From assembly GCA_021404785.1 (NCBI GenBank), contig QWHH01000017.1:1-54195 (forward strand): a stretch of 54,195 bases of DNA, read 5' to 3'. Positions 41,626 to 50,675 of this stretch are shown piece by piece (position 1 is the stretch's first letter; the number at the start of each line of letters is the position of its first letter). The DNA is from Lysobacterales bacterium PRO7. Its GTDB lineage: Bacteria; Pseudomonadota; Gammaproteobacteria; Xanthomonadales; Rhodanobacteraceae. The notes beneath the pieces were generated by a model. It was not told the DNA's origin. It made no database searches and saw only the letters and a list, made by a program, of their open reading frames with translations. The translations under genes and the position numbers were made by a program.

Positions 41626-43142
41626 ACAAACGTCACCAATGAGTGCCCCGTCATCTGTGCCGGCTGCGTGACTCCCATCAGCGCGAGCACCGTCGGAGCG
41701 AGGTCGCGCAGCGATCCCGGCACGAGTGTCGCTGGACGACCAACATAAACCAGCGGCACCGGCCCGACCGTGTGTTGGGTGTGTGGCTGGCCATCGTCGG
41801 CGCGCATCTGCTCCAGGTTACCGTGGTCGGCGCTGATCAGCATCTCGCCGCCGGCCGCACGGATCGCGGCTTCGAGCCTGCCGAGCGCGACGTCGACGGC
41901 TTCCACCGCCTTGATCGCCGCGTCGAGCTTGCCGCTGTGCCCGACCATGTCGGCGTTGGCGAGGTTGCACACGATGAAGTCGTACTTGCCGCTTCCAATC
42001 GCGGCGACGAGTTTGTCCGTAACTTCAGGGCAGCTCATTTCCGGCTGCAAGTCGTAGGTGGCGACCTTCGGACTCGGCACGAGGATGCGGTCCTCGCCGG
42101 GATACGGTTGCTCGCGTCCGCCGGAGAAAAAGAACGTGACGTGCGCGTATTTTTCCGTTTCAGCAATACGCAATTGTTTCAAGCCCAGCGATGCCAAATA
42201 CTCACCGAGCGAATTTTCCAGCGATTGCGGCGGATACGCCTCGGCGGTCACGCGCAGATCGTCGCTGTAATGCGTCAGCGTGACGAAGGCGGATAGGCGA
42301 ATCTTGCGCTGGCGCGCGAAGCCGGAAAAATCCGGATCAACAAAAACCTGCGTGAGTTGGCGCGCACGATCGGCGCGGAAATTCATGAACACGATGGCGT
42401 CGCCATCTGCAATTTTCGTCGCCGCACCGATGATCGTCGGCTTGACGAATTCGTCGGTTTCGCCGCGCGCGTAGGCGGCATCGAGCGCCGCGAGCGCGCT
42501 TTCGGCATGGCATTGGGCCGCACCATCGGCGATTGCATCGTAAGCGAGCCTGACGCGTTCCCAGCGCTTGTCGCGATCCATCGCGTAGTAGCGCCCGCCA
42601 ACGGTGGCAATGTGCGCATTGCCGAGCACAGCACATCGCGCCTGCAATTTCTCCAGCGAAGCGCGCGCACTTTGCGGCGGCGTATCGCGACCGTCGAGGA
42701 ACGCGTGCACGGCGACGCGTTCGACGCCGTTCCTTTTCGCCATGTCGAGCAAAGCGAAGATGTGATCCTCACTGCTGTGCACGCCACCGGGACTGAGCAA
42801 TCCGAAAACGTGCAGGGTCGTATGCTTCGCTGCCGCGCAGGCGCCGAGCAGCGCAGGATTGGCGAAGAACGTGCCGTCTTCGATCGCCGCATCGATGCGG
42901 GTCAGATCCTGGTACACGATGCGCCCGGCACCGATGTTCATGTGGCCGACCTCGGAATTGCCCATCTGCCCGTCCGGCAGGCCGACGAACTTGCCATGGG
43001 TCTGCACCAGCGTGCGCGGGCAGGTCGCGAGCAGGCGTCGCCAATTCGGCGCGTTCGCCTGCGCGATCGCGTTGTTGTCACGCGCCTCGCGGTGGCCCCA
43101 GCCATCCAGGATCAGCATCAACACGGGTTTGGGTCGGGACAC
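41622..43142 (-). CDS. gpmI: 2,3-bisphosphoglycerate-independent phosphoglycerate mutase
   Basis: 506 residues. It interconverts 3- and 2-phosphoglycerate with two Mn ions. LMLILDGWG, the phosphoserine site GNSEVGHMNIGAGR (Ser63), FLDGRDTPP, RYYAMDRDKRWER, MNFRADRARQL, NLANADMVGHSG and SADHGNLEQM are all present. GTG 43142 (MSRPKPVLML) matches the family better than the TTG at 43157. It leads the gpmI-envC-ctpA operon. Confidence 0.95.
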   Translation of the reverse strand: MSRPKPVLMLILDGWGHREARDNNAIAQANAPNWRRLLATCPRTLVQTHGKFVGLPDGQMGNSEVGHMNIGAGRIVYQDLTRIDAAIEDGTFFANPALLGACAAAKHTTLHVFGLLSPGGVHSSEDHIFALLDMAKRNGVERVAVHAFLDGRDTPPQSARASLEKLQARCAVLGNAHIATVGGRYYAMDRDKRWERVRLAYDAIADGAAQCHAESALAALDAAYARGETDEFVKPTIIGAATKIADGDAIVFMNFRADRARQLTQVFVDPDFSGFARQRKIRLSAFVTLTHYSDDLRVTAEAYPPQSLENSLGEYLASLGLKQLRIAETEKYAHVTFFFSGGREQPYPGEDRILVPSPKVATYDLQPEMSCPEVTDKLVAAIGSGKYDFIVCNLANADMVGHSGKLDAAIKAVEAVDVALGRLEAAIRAAGGEMLISADHGNLEQMRADDGQPHTQHTVGPVPLVYVGRPATLVPGSLRDLAPTVLALMGVTQPAQMTGHSLVTFV

Positions 43143-43233
43143 GGCGAAGTCTCGCAATGGATGGATAATGGTAGCCGATTAAACCTTGCGACGGTCCTCC
43201 GCATCTGACCGAACAGGCATCCTGGAGAATCCC

Positions 43234-43902
43234 ATGAAACGAATTACGTTGTTCGTCATGTCCGCCTTGCTCGTCACTGGTGTCGCCGCAGCGGCCGGCA
43301 ACGCTGATCTGGACATCGACAAGGTCAATGGCAGCATCCATGTTCCTGACAACGCCACGGTCGGCAAGTTGTCCACGGTCAACGGCAGCATTCATGTCGG
43401 TGACGGCGCGCATGCCGCTGACGCGTCCACGGTCAACGGCAGCATTCATCTGGGCGCCAACGTGACGATCGACGCACTGGACACCGTGAACGGCGGCATC
43501 CACGTCGGCGCCGGCACGAAAATCGCCAAGACCATCGAGGCGGTCAACGGCTCGATTTCGCTGGCGGCGGGCACGGATGTCGCAGGCAAAGTGTCCAACG
43601 TCAACGGCGGCATCGCGCTGACGGCGGCACATGTCGGTGGCGGCATCGAAACGACCTCGGGCGACATCGACATCGGCGCGAATTCCCGCGTTGATGGCGG
43701 AATCCTGGTGAACCAGGACAACAGCTGGTTCCACTTCGGCGTCAGTCGCGATCCACGCGTCGTCATCGGCCCGCACGCGGTCGTGCAGGGCGACATGGTG
43801 TTCAAGCGCACCGTGCAGCTTTATGTGAGCGACAGCGCCACGGTGGGCAAGATCGAGGGTGCGAAGCCGGTCACGTTCACGGGCGACAAGCCGCCGCAGT
43901 AA
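43234..43902 (+). CDS. Exported VNGSI-repeat protein, predicted beta-solenoid
   Basis: 222 residues. Signal peptide to about AAAAG. From residue 25 a repeat of about 18 residues carries VNGSIHV, then VNGSIHVGDG, VNGSIHLGAN, VNGGIHVGAG, VNGSISLAAG and VNGGIALTAA. This is the pattern of a right-handed beta-helix, as in DUF4097/putative adhesin or polymer-forming proteins. The C-terminal 70 residues break the pattern. GGAG precedes ATG 43234. It is divergent from gpmI and followed by an M28 peptidase. Function unknown; an envelope or surface role is inferred. Confidence 0.82.
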   Translation: MKRITLFVMSALLVTGVAAAAGNADLDIDKVNGSIHVPDNATVGKLSTVNGSIHVGDGAHAADASTVNGSIHLGANVTIDALDTVNGGIHVGAGTKIAKTIEAVNGSISLAAGTDVAGKVSNVNGGIALTAAHVGGGIETTSGDIDIGANSRVDGGILVNQDNSWFHFGVSRDPRVVIGPHAVVQGDMVFKRTVQLYVSDSATVGKIEGAKPVTFTGDKPPQ

Positions 43903-43939
43903 TCCTACAATCGGGACTTCGCGTTCGCCGGAGTCCCTC

Positions 43940-45655
43940 ATGCGCAAGCTGCCCGCACTAGTCCTCGTCTGCCTGCTCGCCGCCTGCGGGCAGTCGACCG
44001 CGCCGGAACCGGCCAAAACAGCCGCAGCGCCCGCGCCAAAACCCGAACCGATCAAGCCCACCACCGACGGGCATTTCTCGCCGCAAATCAACGCCGCAGA
44101 CTTTGCCGGCTACGACAAGCGCCTGTCTTCGGACGAATTCGAAGGCCGCAAGCCGGGCACGATCGGCGAGCGCATGACGACGACCTACCTGATCGACCAG
44201 TTCAAGAGCATGGGTCTGAAGCCCGGCAATGGCGACAGTTACCTGCAAGCCGTGCCGGCCGTGGAAACGACCTTGCTCGATGGCGCCAAGGTCGCGCTCG
44301 ATGTAAGCGAGGGCGGCAAAGTGGAAACGTATACTTATCGCAACGACCTCATCGTCGGTACGCTGCAGAACGTGCCGGACGTGGCGATCACGGACGCCGA
44401 CCTCGTGTTCGCCGGCTACGGCATCGTCGCGCCGGAATACCATTGGAACGATTACGCCGGTCTCGACGTCAAGGGCAAGATCGTGATTGTGCTGGTCAAC
44501 GATCCCGGCCATGCTGACCCGGCCCTGTTCAAGGGCAAGAACATGACCTACTACGGGCGCTGGACGTACAAATACGAAGAAGCCGCGCGCCAGGGCGCGG
44601 CCGGCTGCCTGATCGTGCACGAAACCGGCGCGGCCGGTTATCCATGGGAAGTGGTGGTCAACAGTTGGAGCGGTCCACAGTTCAGCCTGGTTCCCGAAGC
44701 ATCCACGCCGCCGCGCCTGGCCGTGGCCGGCTGGCTGACCGGCGATGCGGCGAAGCGCCTGTTCGCGGCTGCCGGTGCGGACCTCGACACACTCGAAAAA
44801 GCCGCCGCGACGCCGGGCTTCGTGCCGGTCCCGCTCAAGGCGACGGCATCGATCGCCTTCCACAACCAGATCCGCAACATGCAGACCGACAACGTGCTTG
44901 CACTGGTGCCCGGAAGCACGCGCAAGGACGAGGTCATCGTCTACTCCGCGCACTGGGATCACTTCGGCCGCGACCCGACGCTGAATGGCGACCAGATCTA
45001 CAACGGTGCGGTCGACAACGGCACCGGCTTGTCCGCTCTGCTCGAAATCGCCGACGCGTTCGCGCACCAGAATCCACCGCCGCAGCGTTCGATCCTGTTC
45101 CTCGCACCGACGATGGAAGAAGCAGGACTGCTCGGTTCGCAGTACTACACGCTGCACCCGGTTTTCCCGCTGACGAAAACCGTCGCCGACATCAACATGG
45201 ACGAACTCATCCCCATGGGCCGCACCCGCGACATGGAGATTATCGGTTTCGGCCAGTCGCAGATGGATCAGTACCTCGCCGACGCACTTAAACCCGCGGG
45301 CCGCACGATCAGTCCCGACGCGGAGCCGGAAAACGGATTCTTCTATCGCTCCGACCAGCTCAACTTCGCGCGTCGCGGCGTGCCGGTGCTATACGCGCAA
45401 GTCGGCTTCGACAAGCTCAATGGCGGTGTCGCCGCAGGTCGCGCGGCGTATGATGATTTCACCGCGCACCGCTACCACAAGCCCGCGGACAACTACGATC
45501 CGAACTGGGATCTGTCCGGCGTGATCGAAGACGTGCGGGCGTTGTATGCCGTCGGCAAGCGACTCGCGGATGAATCCACATTCCCGCAATGGCTGCCCGG
45601 CAGCCAGTTCGGTGCCATTCGCGAAGCATCGATGCAGGCGGCGGAAAAGCACTGA
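43940..45655 (+). CDS. M28 family metallopeptidase lipoprotein
   Basis: 571 residues. MRKLPALVLVCLLAACGQ is a lipoprotein signal with lipobox LAAC. A PA-type insert lies near 150-310. The M28 zinc site is spread over YSAHWDHFG, NGAVDNGTGLSALLEIA, PTMEEAGLLGSQ, NMDELIP and HRYHKPADNYD. It is probably a periplasmic or outer-membrane aminopeptidase. ATG 43940 is chosen by the signal peptide, with GGAG upstream. Confidence 0.93.
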   Translation: MRKLPALVLVCLLAACGQSTAPEPAKTAAAPAPKPEPIKPTTDGHFSPQINAADFAGYDKRLSSDEFEGRKPGTIGERMTTTYLIDQFKSMGLKPGNGDSYLQAVPAVETTLLDGAKVALDVSEGGKVETYTYRNDLIVGTLQNVPDVAITDADLVFAGYGIVAPEYHWNDYAGLDVKGKIVIVLVNDPGHADPALFKGKNMTYYGRWTYKYEEAARQGAAGCLIVHETGAAGYPWEVVVNSWSGPQFSLVPEASTPPRLAVAGWLTGDAAKRLFAAAGADLDTLEKAAATPGFVPVPLKATASIAFHNQIRNMQTDNVLALVPGSTRKDEVIVYSAHWDHFGRDPTLNGDQIYNGAVDNGTGLSALLEIADAFAHQNPPPQRSILFLAPTMEEAGLLGSQYYTLHPVFPLTKTVADINMDELIPMGRTRDMEIIGFGQSQMDQYLADALKPAGRTISPDAEPENGFFYRSDQLNFARRGVPVLYAQVGFDKLNGGVAAGRAAYDDFTAHRYHKPADNYDPNWDLSGVIEDVRALYAVGKRLADESTFPQWLPGSQFGAIREASMQAAEKH

Positions 45656-45668
45656 CGCGAATGCCGCG

Positions 45669-46346
45669 ATGGATTTTTCTTTCCTCATTCCGTTGCTCTA
45701 CGCCAGCGCCGTCATCGCGACGCTGATCGCGCTGGCTCAAGCCTTCGCCGTGCGCCGACATTGGCGCGCGCAGCGACGATTCGCTTGCGCGTATCGCGGC
45801 GCATGGTTTGCCGTTTTCCTGCTGCTCGCGATCCTGCTCGCCGGCATGGGCTTGGCCTTGCGCGGCTACGCCCTGCTTAGCGCCGAAGCGCCGGTCGCAA
45901 CCGTGCAGGCGCGCCAACTTGGATCCCAGTGGTTCGGCGTGCGCGTGGATTTTCCCGATGGCACGCATCGCAGCGTCGACCTGCACGGCGACGAATGGCA
46001 GCTCGACGCGCGCGTGATCAAGTGGGCGCCGCACGCGGTAGCGCTCGGGGCCAAACCCTTGTTTCGCGTCGATCGGCTTTCCGGTCGCTACCGCGACGCC
46101 ACGCAAGCAGGCGCAACCTTGCCGACCGTTGTCGCGCTGGACGCGGATTCCGTCGTCGATCTGTGGCAACTCAAACAAAATTTCCCGCACTGGCTACCGT
46201 GGCTGGATGCCGATTACGGCAGCGCCGCCTTCCTGCCGCTGGTCGATGGCGGCAATTACGCCGTTACCATCAGCCCGCTCGGTGGCCTCGTCGCGCGTCC
46301 GGCAGACGCGGCAACAGCGGAAAAACTCAAGGCGAGCTCTTGGTAG
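45669..46346 (+). CDS. Two-helix membrane protein of unknown function
   Basis: 225 residues. Two transmembrane helices (about 4-26 and 43-66) are followed by a soluble domain of about 155 residues: VATVQARQLGSQWFGVRVDFPDGTHRSVDLHGDEWQLDARVIKW, then DLWQLKQNFPHWLPWLDADYGSAAFLPL. I do not recognise the family. Homologues in this order are often named multidrug or cation efflux proteins without basis. It begins 13 nt after the M28 stop, so it is probably co-transcribed. Its last 20 bases overlap the convergent GNAT gene. Confidence 0.8.
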   Translation: MDFSFLIPLLYASAVIATLIALAQAFAVRRHWRAQRRFACAYRGAWFAVFLLLAILLAGMGLALRGYALLSAEAPVATVQARQLGSQWFGVRVDFPDGTHRSVDLHGDEWQLDARVIKWAPHAVALGAKPLFRVDRLSGRYRDATQAGATLPTVVALDADSVVDLWQLKQNFPHWLPWLDADYGSAAFLPLVDGGNYAVTISPLGGLVARPADAATAEKLKASSW

Positions 46347-46809
46347 ATTTTTCCACGCGCAGGATTTTCTCGTACCGCCACGCGTCCGCGCCGTCTTCGT
46401 AAAAACGGGCGCACGCGCCGAAACGGCGATAGCCGAGTTTTTCGTACAGCGCGATCGCGCCAATGTTCTTCTGCGCCACTTCCAGGCGCATGCGCGTGCA
46501 ACCCCGCGTGCGCGCACCGCGCTCGACAGCCCGCAACAGCGCCTTGGCGATGCCGCGGCCACGCGCCGCATCGTCCACGGCGATGGAATACAGACGCGCG
46601 ACGCTGCTGCCCTTGCGGAACAGCACGACCGCCTTGCCCAGCAGGCCGCTCGTATCCACCGCCGCGAGTACGAGTGCGCGCGGATTGGTCAGGTGATGGC
46701 GGTACTGGCGCGGCGAGAGGTGATCGGTCGTGAACGCGCGCCGCTCCAGCGCGACCAAAGCGGGCAGGTCGGCGAGGGTGGCGTGGCGGATGCGGATCGT
46801 GGGAGACAT
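46327..46809 (-). CDS. GNAT N-acetyltransferase (RimI-like)
   Basis: 160 residues. IRIRHATLADLPALVALERRAF opens the fold, and VDDAARGRGIAKALL is the acetyl-CoA loop (RGRGIA). LEVAQKNIGAIALYEKLGYRRF is the C-terminal motif. ATG 46809 has GGGAG-like context; the frame to 46878 is not family-like. It is divergent from the RimK-like ligase, a pairing reported for RLAN/ATP-grasp systems, so the two may modify the same peptide. Confidence 0.9.
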   Translation of the reverse strand: MSPTIRIRHATLADLPALVALERRAFTTDHLSPRQYRHHLTNPRALVLAAVDTSGLLGKAVVLFRKGSSVARLYSIAVDDAARGRGIAKALLRAVERGARTRGCTRMRLEVAQKNIGAIALYEKLGYRRFGACARFYEDGADAWRYEKILRVEKSTKSSP

Positions 46810-46925
46810 GGCCGCGCAGCCTAGGCCAGCGCTTCGAATGACGCAATGCTGAATGCGAGAACACTCGCGCTTGCGCACGGTTTCGACTGTGTCAAACTAG
46901 CCCCCCGAGCCTTGCGCCGACACCC

Positions 46926-47012
46926 ATGTCCGAGCCTCCACAATTTCAGCGAGCTTCCTTGCCCGCGCCAGAGCGGCCATCCGGTCCGCACTTTTTGAAT
47001 TTTGTGTACTGA
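46926..47012 (+). CDS. Possible 28-residue leader or substrate peptide upstream of the RimK-like gene
   Basis: ATG 46926 to TGA 47010-47012 encodes MSEPPQFQRASLPAPERPSG then PHFLNFVY, ending 6 nt before the ligase ATG. There is no clear Shine-Dalgarno. It could be a translated leader, a peptide substrate for the ligase, or chance. Confidence 0.25.
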   Translation: MSEPPQFQRASLPAPERPSGPHFLNFVY

Positions 47013-47018
47013 CCACCG

Positions 47019-48503
47019 ATGAGTCGATTAGTCATCGTGGTGGAGAAGGCATCGGACTGGGGTTCGTATTTCCCGTCCGACAATGTTGTCGCCGCGCAGG
47101 ATTACCTCAAGGAATCCATAAGTCTGGACGACGAACGCGTGCAGGTGATCAACCTGTGCCGCAGTTACAAGTACCTGGGCATCGGCTACTACGTCTCGCT
47201 GCTCGCCGAGGCACGCGGGCACAAGGTGATCCCGTCGGTACGCACAATCAACGATCTGCGCAAGCGCGCGCTGTACGGCCTCGACATCGAGGACCTCAAC
47301 CAGAAGCTCACGAATTTCCTGCCCGCCGGCGGCCGCGACACGACCGACCTGGGTGTACTGGTGTACTTCGGCGAGACCAGCTACGCGGCGCTGTCGGATC
47401 TGGCGCGCCAGGTTTTTGAAACCTTTCCCTGCCCGATCCTGCGCCTGGAGTTCGAACGCGACAAGGTCTGGCAGATCAGCGCGATCAAGCCGGCCAGCCT
47501 GCACACGCTTGCCGATCCGCAGGAAGATTCCTTCGCCGAGGCGCTGGACAAGTTCTCGAAGAAACTCTGGCGCAAACCGCGCGCGCGTCGCCAGTATCGC
47601 TACGACATCGCCATGCTGGCCGACCCGAACGAGCAGATGCCGCCATCGAACAAGCGCGCGTTGAAGTCCTTCATCGAAGCCGGTCGCGAACTCGCCATCG
47701 AGGTGGAAACGATCGGCAAGAACGATTACTCGAGCCTCGCCGAATACGACGGCCTGTTCATCCGCGAAACAACGGCGCTGGACAGCCACACCTACCGCTT
47801 CGCCAACAAGGCCGAGAAAGAAGGCATGGTGGTGATCGACGATCCGGGTTCGATCCTCAAGTGCACGAACAAGATCTACCTGCACGACCTGCTCAAGTCG
47901 CGCAAACTGCCGACGCCGAAAACCGAAATCATCTACCGCGACGACGGCAAACGCCTGGAGGAATTGCCCGACTTACTCGGTTTCCCGATCGTGCTGAAAA
48001 TTCCAGACGGTTCGTTCTCGCGCGGCATCGTGAAAGTGGAAACGCCCGAGCAGCTCAAGATCGCGGTGGACGATCTGTTCCAGCACACCGCGCTGGTGCT
48101 GGCGCAGGAATTCGTGTTCACCGAGTTCGACTGGCGCATCGGTGTACTCGACGGTGAGGCGCTGTACGCCTGCCAATACTTCATGTCACGCGGCCACTGG
48201 CAGATATACAACCACGGCGCTAACGCGACGCAGAAGTCCGGCGGGTTCAAGACACTGCCCGTGCGCAGCGCGCCGGCGGACATCGTCAAGCTCGCGCTGA
48301 AGGCGACTGCACCGATCGGCGACGGGCTCTATGGTGTCGACCTCAAGCAGGTCGGCAGCCGCAACGTGGTGATCGAAGTCAACGACAACCCGTCCATCGA
48401 TGCCGGCGTGGAAGACGCTTATCTCGGCGACGACCTGTACCGGCGCATCATGTCCGAATTCCTGCGGCGCATGGAGAAGAAGCGCCTCGGCATCAAGGAC
48501 TGA
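47019..48503 (+). CDS. RLAN-domain RimK-like ATP-grasp ligase
   Basis: 494 residues. The N-terminal region (about 1-200, RLVIVVEKASDWGSYFPSDNVVAAQDYL, YYVSLLAEARGHKVIPS) fits the RimK-like ATP-grasp N-terminal domain. The ATP-grasp core follows: NKIYLHDLLKSRKLPTPKT, LGFPIVLKIPDGSFSRGIVKV, AQEFVFTEFDWRIGVLDGE and the metal-binding VVIEVNDNPSIDAG. These enzymes add amino acids to peptides or proteins through acyl-phosphates; the substrate here is unknown. A GNAT gene is divergent. Its 3' end overlaps a small membrane-protein gene by 85 bp. Confidence 0.93.
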   Translation: MSRLVIVVEKASDWGSYFPSDNVVAAQDYLKESISLDDERVQVINLCRSYKYLGIGYYVSLLAEARGHKVIPSVRTINDLRKRALYGLDIEDLNQKLTNFLPAGGRDTTDLGVLVYFGETSYAALSDLARQVFETFPCPILRLEFERDKVWQISAIKPASLHTLADPQEDSFAEALDKFSKKLWRKPRARRQYRYDIAMLADPNEQMPPSNKRALKSFIEAGRELAIEVETIGKNDYSSLAEYDGLFIRETTALDSHTYRFANKAEKEGMVVIDDPGSILKCTNKIYLHDLLKSRKLPTPKTEIIYRDDGKRLEELPDLLGFPIVLKIPDGSFSRGIVKVETPEQLKIAVDDLFQHTALVLAQEFVFTEFDWRIGVLDGEALYACQYFMSRGHWQIYNHGANATQKSGGFKTLPVRSAPADIVKLALKATAPIGDGLYGVDLKQVGSRNVVIEVNDNPSIDAGVEDAYLGDDLYRRIMSEFLRRMEKKRLGIKD

Positions 48504-48778
48504 TCACGGCGCAAGCGCCGGGCTTGCCGCGCGGGCCGGCGGCGGTGCGTTCGCCTGACGAGGAACGAACGCGCCACCGCCAGCAAACTGTGCCGGCGCA
48601 GCAGGACAAGGTCGATCACGGGCGCGACGATCAGCCAGAACGGCAGCCAGCCCAGCAATGGATCGTGTCCGCGCAGTGGCGGGAATAGCCCGCACATCAC
48701 CGCGCCGGCGGCAATCCAGCTCCACAGCAGGTTTTCGATGGCGTTCGTACGCGTGACCGGATTCGACATGCCCGACAT
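48419..48778 (-). CDS. Small two-helix membrane protein
   Basis: 119 residues from ATG 48778, with AGGGAGA about 8 nt upstream. Residues 14-70 give two hydrophobic helices (NLLWSWIAAGAVMCGLF and GWLPFWLIVAPVIDLVLL). The remaining half is Arg-rich and read antisense to the ligase gene, so the functional part may be only the first 85 residues. Similar GWLPFWL proteins exist in Lysobacter-like bacteria as far as I recall. Function unknown. Confidence 0.55.
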   Translation of the reverse strand: MSGMSNPVTRTNAIENLLWSWIAAGAVMCGLFPPLRGHDPLLGWLPFWLIVAPVIDLVLLRRHSLLAVARSFLVRRTHRRRPARQARRLRRDQSLMPRRFFSMRRRNSDMMRRYRSSPR

Positions 48779-48851
48779 GGATAATCTCCCTCGTTGCGAC
48801 GGGCGCATCTTCACCCTTGCCGGTCTCACTGATTGAGATCGCGCGCTCGTC

Positions 48852-48857
48852 TATACT
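48852..48857 (+). promoter_or_regulatory. -10 box of the Kef-type antiporter gene
   Basis: TATACT ends 7 bp before GTG 48865. The implied start site almost coincides with the GTG and no ribosome binding site is present, which suggests a leaderless mRNA. The -35 (CTGATT, 48829-48834) is weak. Confidence 0.5.
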
Positions 48858-48864
48858 GCCGCGC

Positions 48865-50664
48865 GTGGAAACCCCGCACTTCCTGCAGTACGCCGTAATG
48901 TTCCTCGCCACCGCAGTGATAGCGGTGTCGCTATCGCGGCGTGCGGGCCTGGGCGCAGTGCTCGGCTATCTGGCTGCCGGCGCCGTGATCGGCCCGCATG
49001 TGCTCGGGCTTGCGCCGGACATGAGCCAGGCCTCGCAATTTTCCGAGCTCGGCGTGATCTTTTTGCTGTTCATCATCGGCCTTGAGCTTTCCCCACAACG
49101 GCTGTGGGTCATGCGGCGCGCGGTTTTCGGCGCAGGTGCCGCGCAGGTCGTGGTGTCGGCCTTGCTGCTCGGTGGCGCCGCCTGGCTGGCGGGTGTCCAG
49201 CGCAACTCCGCACTGATCATCGGCCTGGGTCTCGCCCTGTCGTCGACCGCGCTCGGCTTGCAGATCCTGGCCGAACGCAAGGAACTGGCGAGTCCGTATG
49301 GGCGCATCGCCTTCGCAATCCTGCTGTTCCAGGACATCGCCGCGATTCCAATCCTTGCCCTGATCCCGCTGCTCGGCACGCATGCGACTGCCGTGTCGCC
49401 GGAGGCCGAAGGCCTGACCGTGGTGAAAATCATTACCGTGATCGCCGCGGTCGTGGTCGGTGGCAGGTGGCTGCTGCGTCCGATTTTCCGCACCGTCGCC
49501 GGCCTGGGCATTCCCGAGGTTTTCACGGCGACGGCACTGTTGGTCGTGCTCGGCGTGGCCTGGCTCATGCAACTGGCCGGCATGCAGATGTCGCTCGGCG
49601 CGTTCCTCGCCGGCGTACTGCTCGCCGATTCCGAATACCGCCACGAAATCGAAGCGCAGATCGAGCCGTTCAAGGGTTTGCTGCTCGGCCTGTTCTTCCT
49701 CAGCGTCGGGGTCTCACTGGATCTGGGTCTGATCGGGCGCGAGCCGTTGCAAATCGCAGCGATTGTCGCGGCGCTGCTCGCGCTCAAGTCGGCGGTCCTG
49801 CTCGCGATCGGCAAGCTGTCGGGCAAGCTCGACGTCGCCGGCGGCTTGCGCCTGGCGACGGTTTTGGCCGGTGGCGGCGAATTTGCTTTCGTCGTCTTCG
49901 ATCTGGCCGCGCAGCACGGCTTGCTGGTGAGCGCGCAACACGATGCGCTGGTCGTCGCGGTCACCTTGTCGATGGCGCTCACGCCACTGTCGATGATCGT
50001 GGTATCGCGCTGGCTGGCGACGCGCAAACCACCCGCGCCACCGCCATTCGATGCGATCGTCGACGAGCATCCGCGCGTGATCATCGCCGGCTACGGCCGC
50101 ATGGGCCAGATCGTGTCGCGCATCCTGCGCGCCCAGCGCATCGCGTTCACCGCGCTGGAGACTTCCGCCGAGCAGGTTGATTTCTCGCGCCGCTTCGGCA
50201 GCCACATCTATTTTGGCGACCCGGCACGACCGGAGCTGTTGCGCGCCGCGGGCGCGGACAAGGCTGAAATCTTTGTTCTCGCCACCGATGACCCGGAAGC
50301 GAACCTGCGCACTGCGCGCATGGTCAAGCGCACGTTTCCGCACCTGAAAATCGTCGCGCGCGCGCGCAATCGCCAGCACGCATTCCGCCTGATGGACCTC
50401 AGCATTGCGGATGCCGACGTCGTACGCGAAACCCTGTACTCGAGCCTGGAAATGACGCGTCGCGTGCTGATCGACCTCGGGCTGGATCCCGCACTGGCAA
50501 CCGAACACGTGGAGAAATTCCGCGTGCACGATGCGCACCTGTTGCAGGCCCAGTATCTGGTCTACGACGATGAAGCGGCACTGGTGCAAACCAGCAAGGA
50601 GGCGCTCGTCGACCTGGGGCGCTTGTTCGAGGCTGATCGCGGTGACGAGACGCCTGCCGCGTGA
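48865..50664 (+). CDS. Monovalent cation:proton antiporter-2 (KefB/KefC family)
   Basis: 599 residues. Twelve-helix CPA2 domain (about 1-385) with LGYLAAGAVIGPHVLGL, FLLFIIGLELSPQRLW, GLGLALSSTALGLQIL and the LLFQDIAAIP antiporter motif. The TrkA-N/RCK domain starts near 403 (VIIAGYGRMGQIVSRIL). It expels K+ (or exchanges Na+) with protons, controlled by nucleotide or glutathione adducts. The frame opens at TTG 48817, but GTG 48865 (METPHFLQYAVMF) fits the family better. Confidence 0.93.
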   Translation: METPHFLQYAVMFLATAVIAVSLSRRAGLGAVLGYLAAGAVIGPHVLGLAPDMSQASQFSELGVIFLLFIIGLELSPQRLWVMRRAVFGAGAAQVVVSALLLGGAAWLAGVQRNSALIIGLGLALSSTALGLQILAERKELASPYGRIAFAILLFQDIAAIPILALIPLLGTHATAVSPEAEGLTVVKIITVIAAVVVGGRWLLRPIFRTVAGLGIPEVFTATALLVVLGVAWLMQLAGMQMSLGAFLAGVLLADSEYRHEIEAQIEPFKGLLLGLFFLSVGVSLDLGLIGREPLQIAAIVAALLALKSAVLLAIGKLSGKLDVAGGLRLATVLAGGGEFAFVVFDLAAQHGLLVSAQHDALVVAVTLSMALTPLSMIVVSRWLATRKPPAPPPFDAIVDEHPRVIIAGYGRMGQIVSRILRAQRIAFTALETSAEQVDFSRRFGSHIYFGDPARPELLRAAGADKAEIFVLATDDPEANLRTARMVKRTFPHLKIVARARNRQHAFRLMDLSIADADVVRETLYSSLEMTRRVLIDLGLDPALATEHVEKFRVHDAHLLQAQYLVYDDEAALVQTSKEALVDLGRLFEADRGDETPAA

Positions 50665-50675
50665 GCCTGCCGCGA

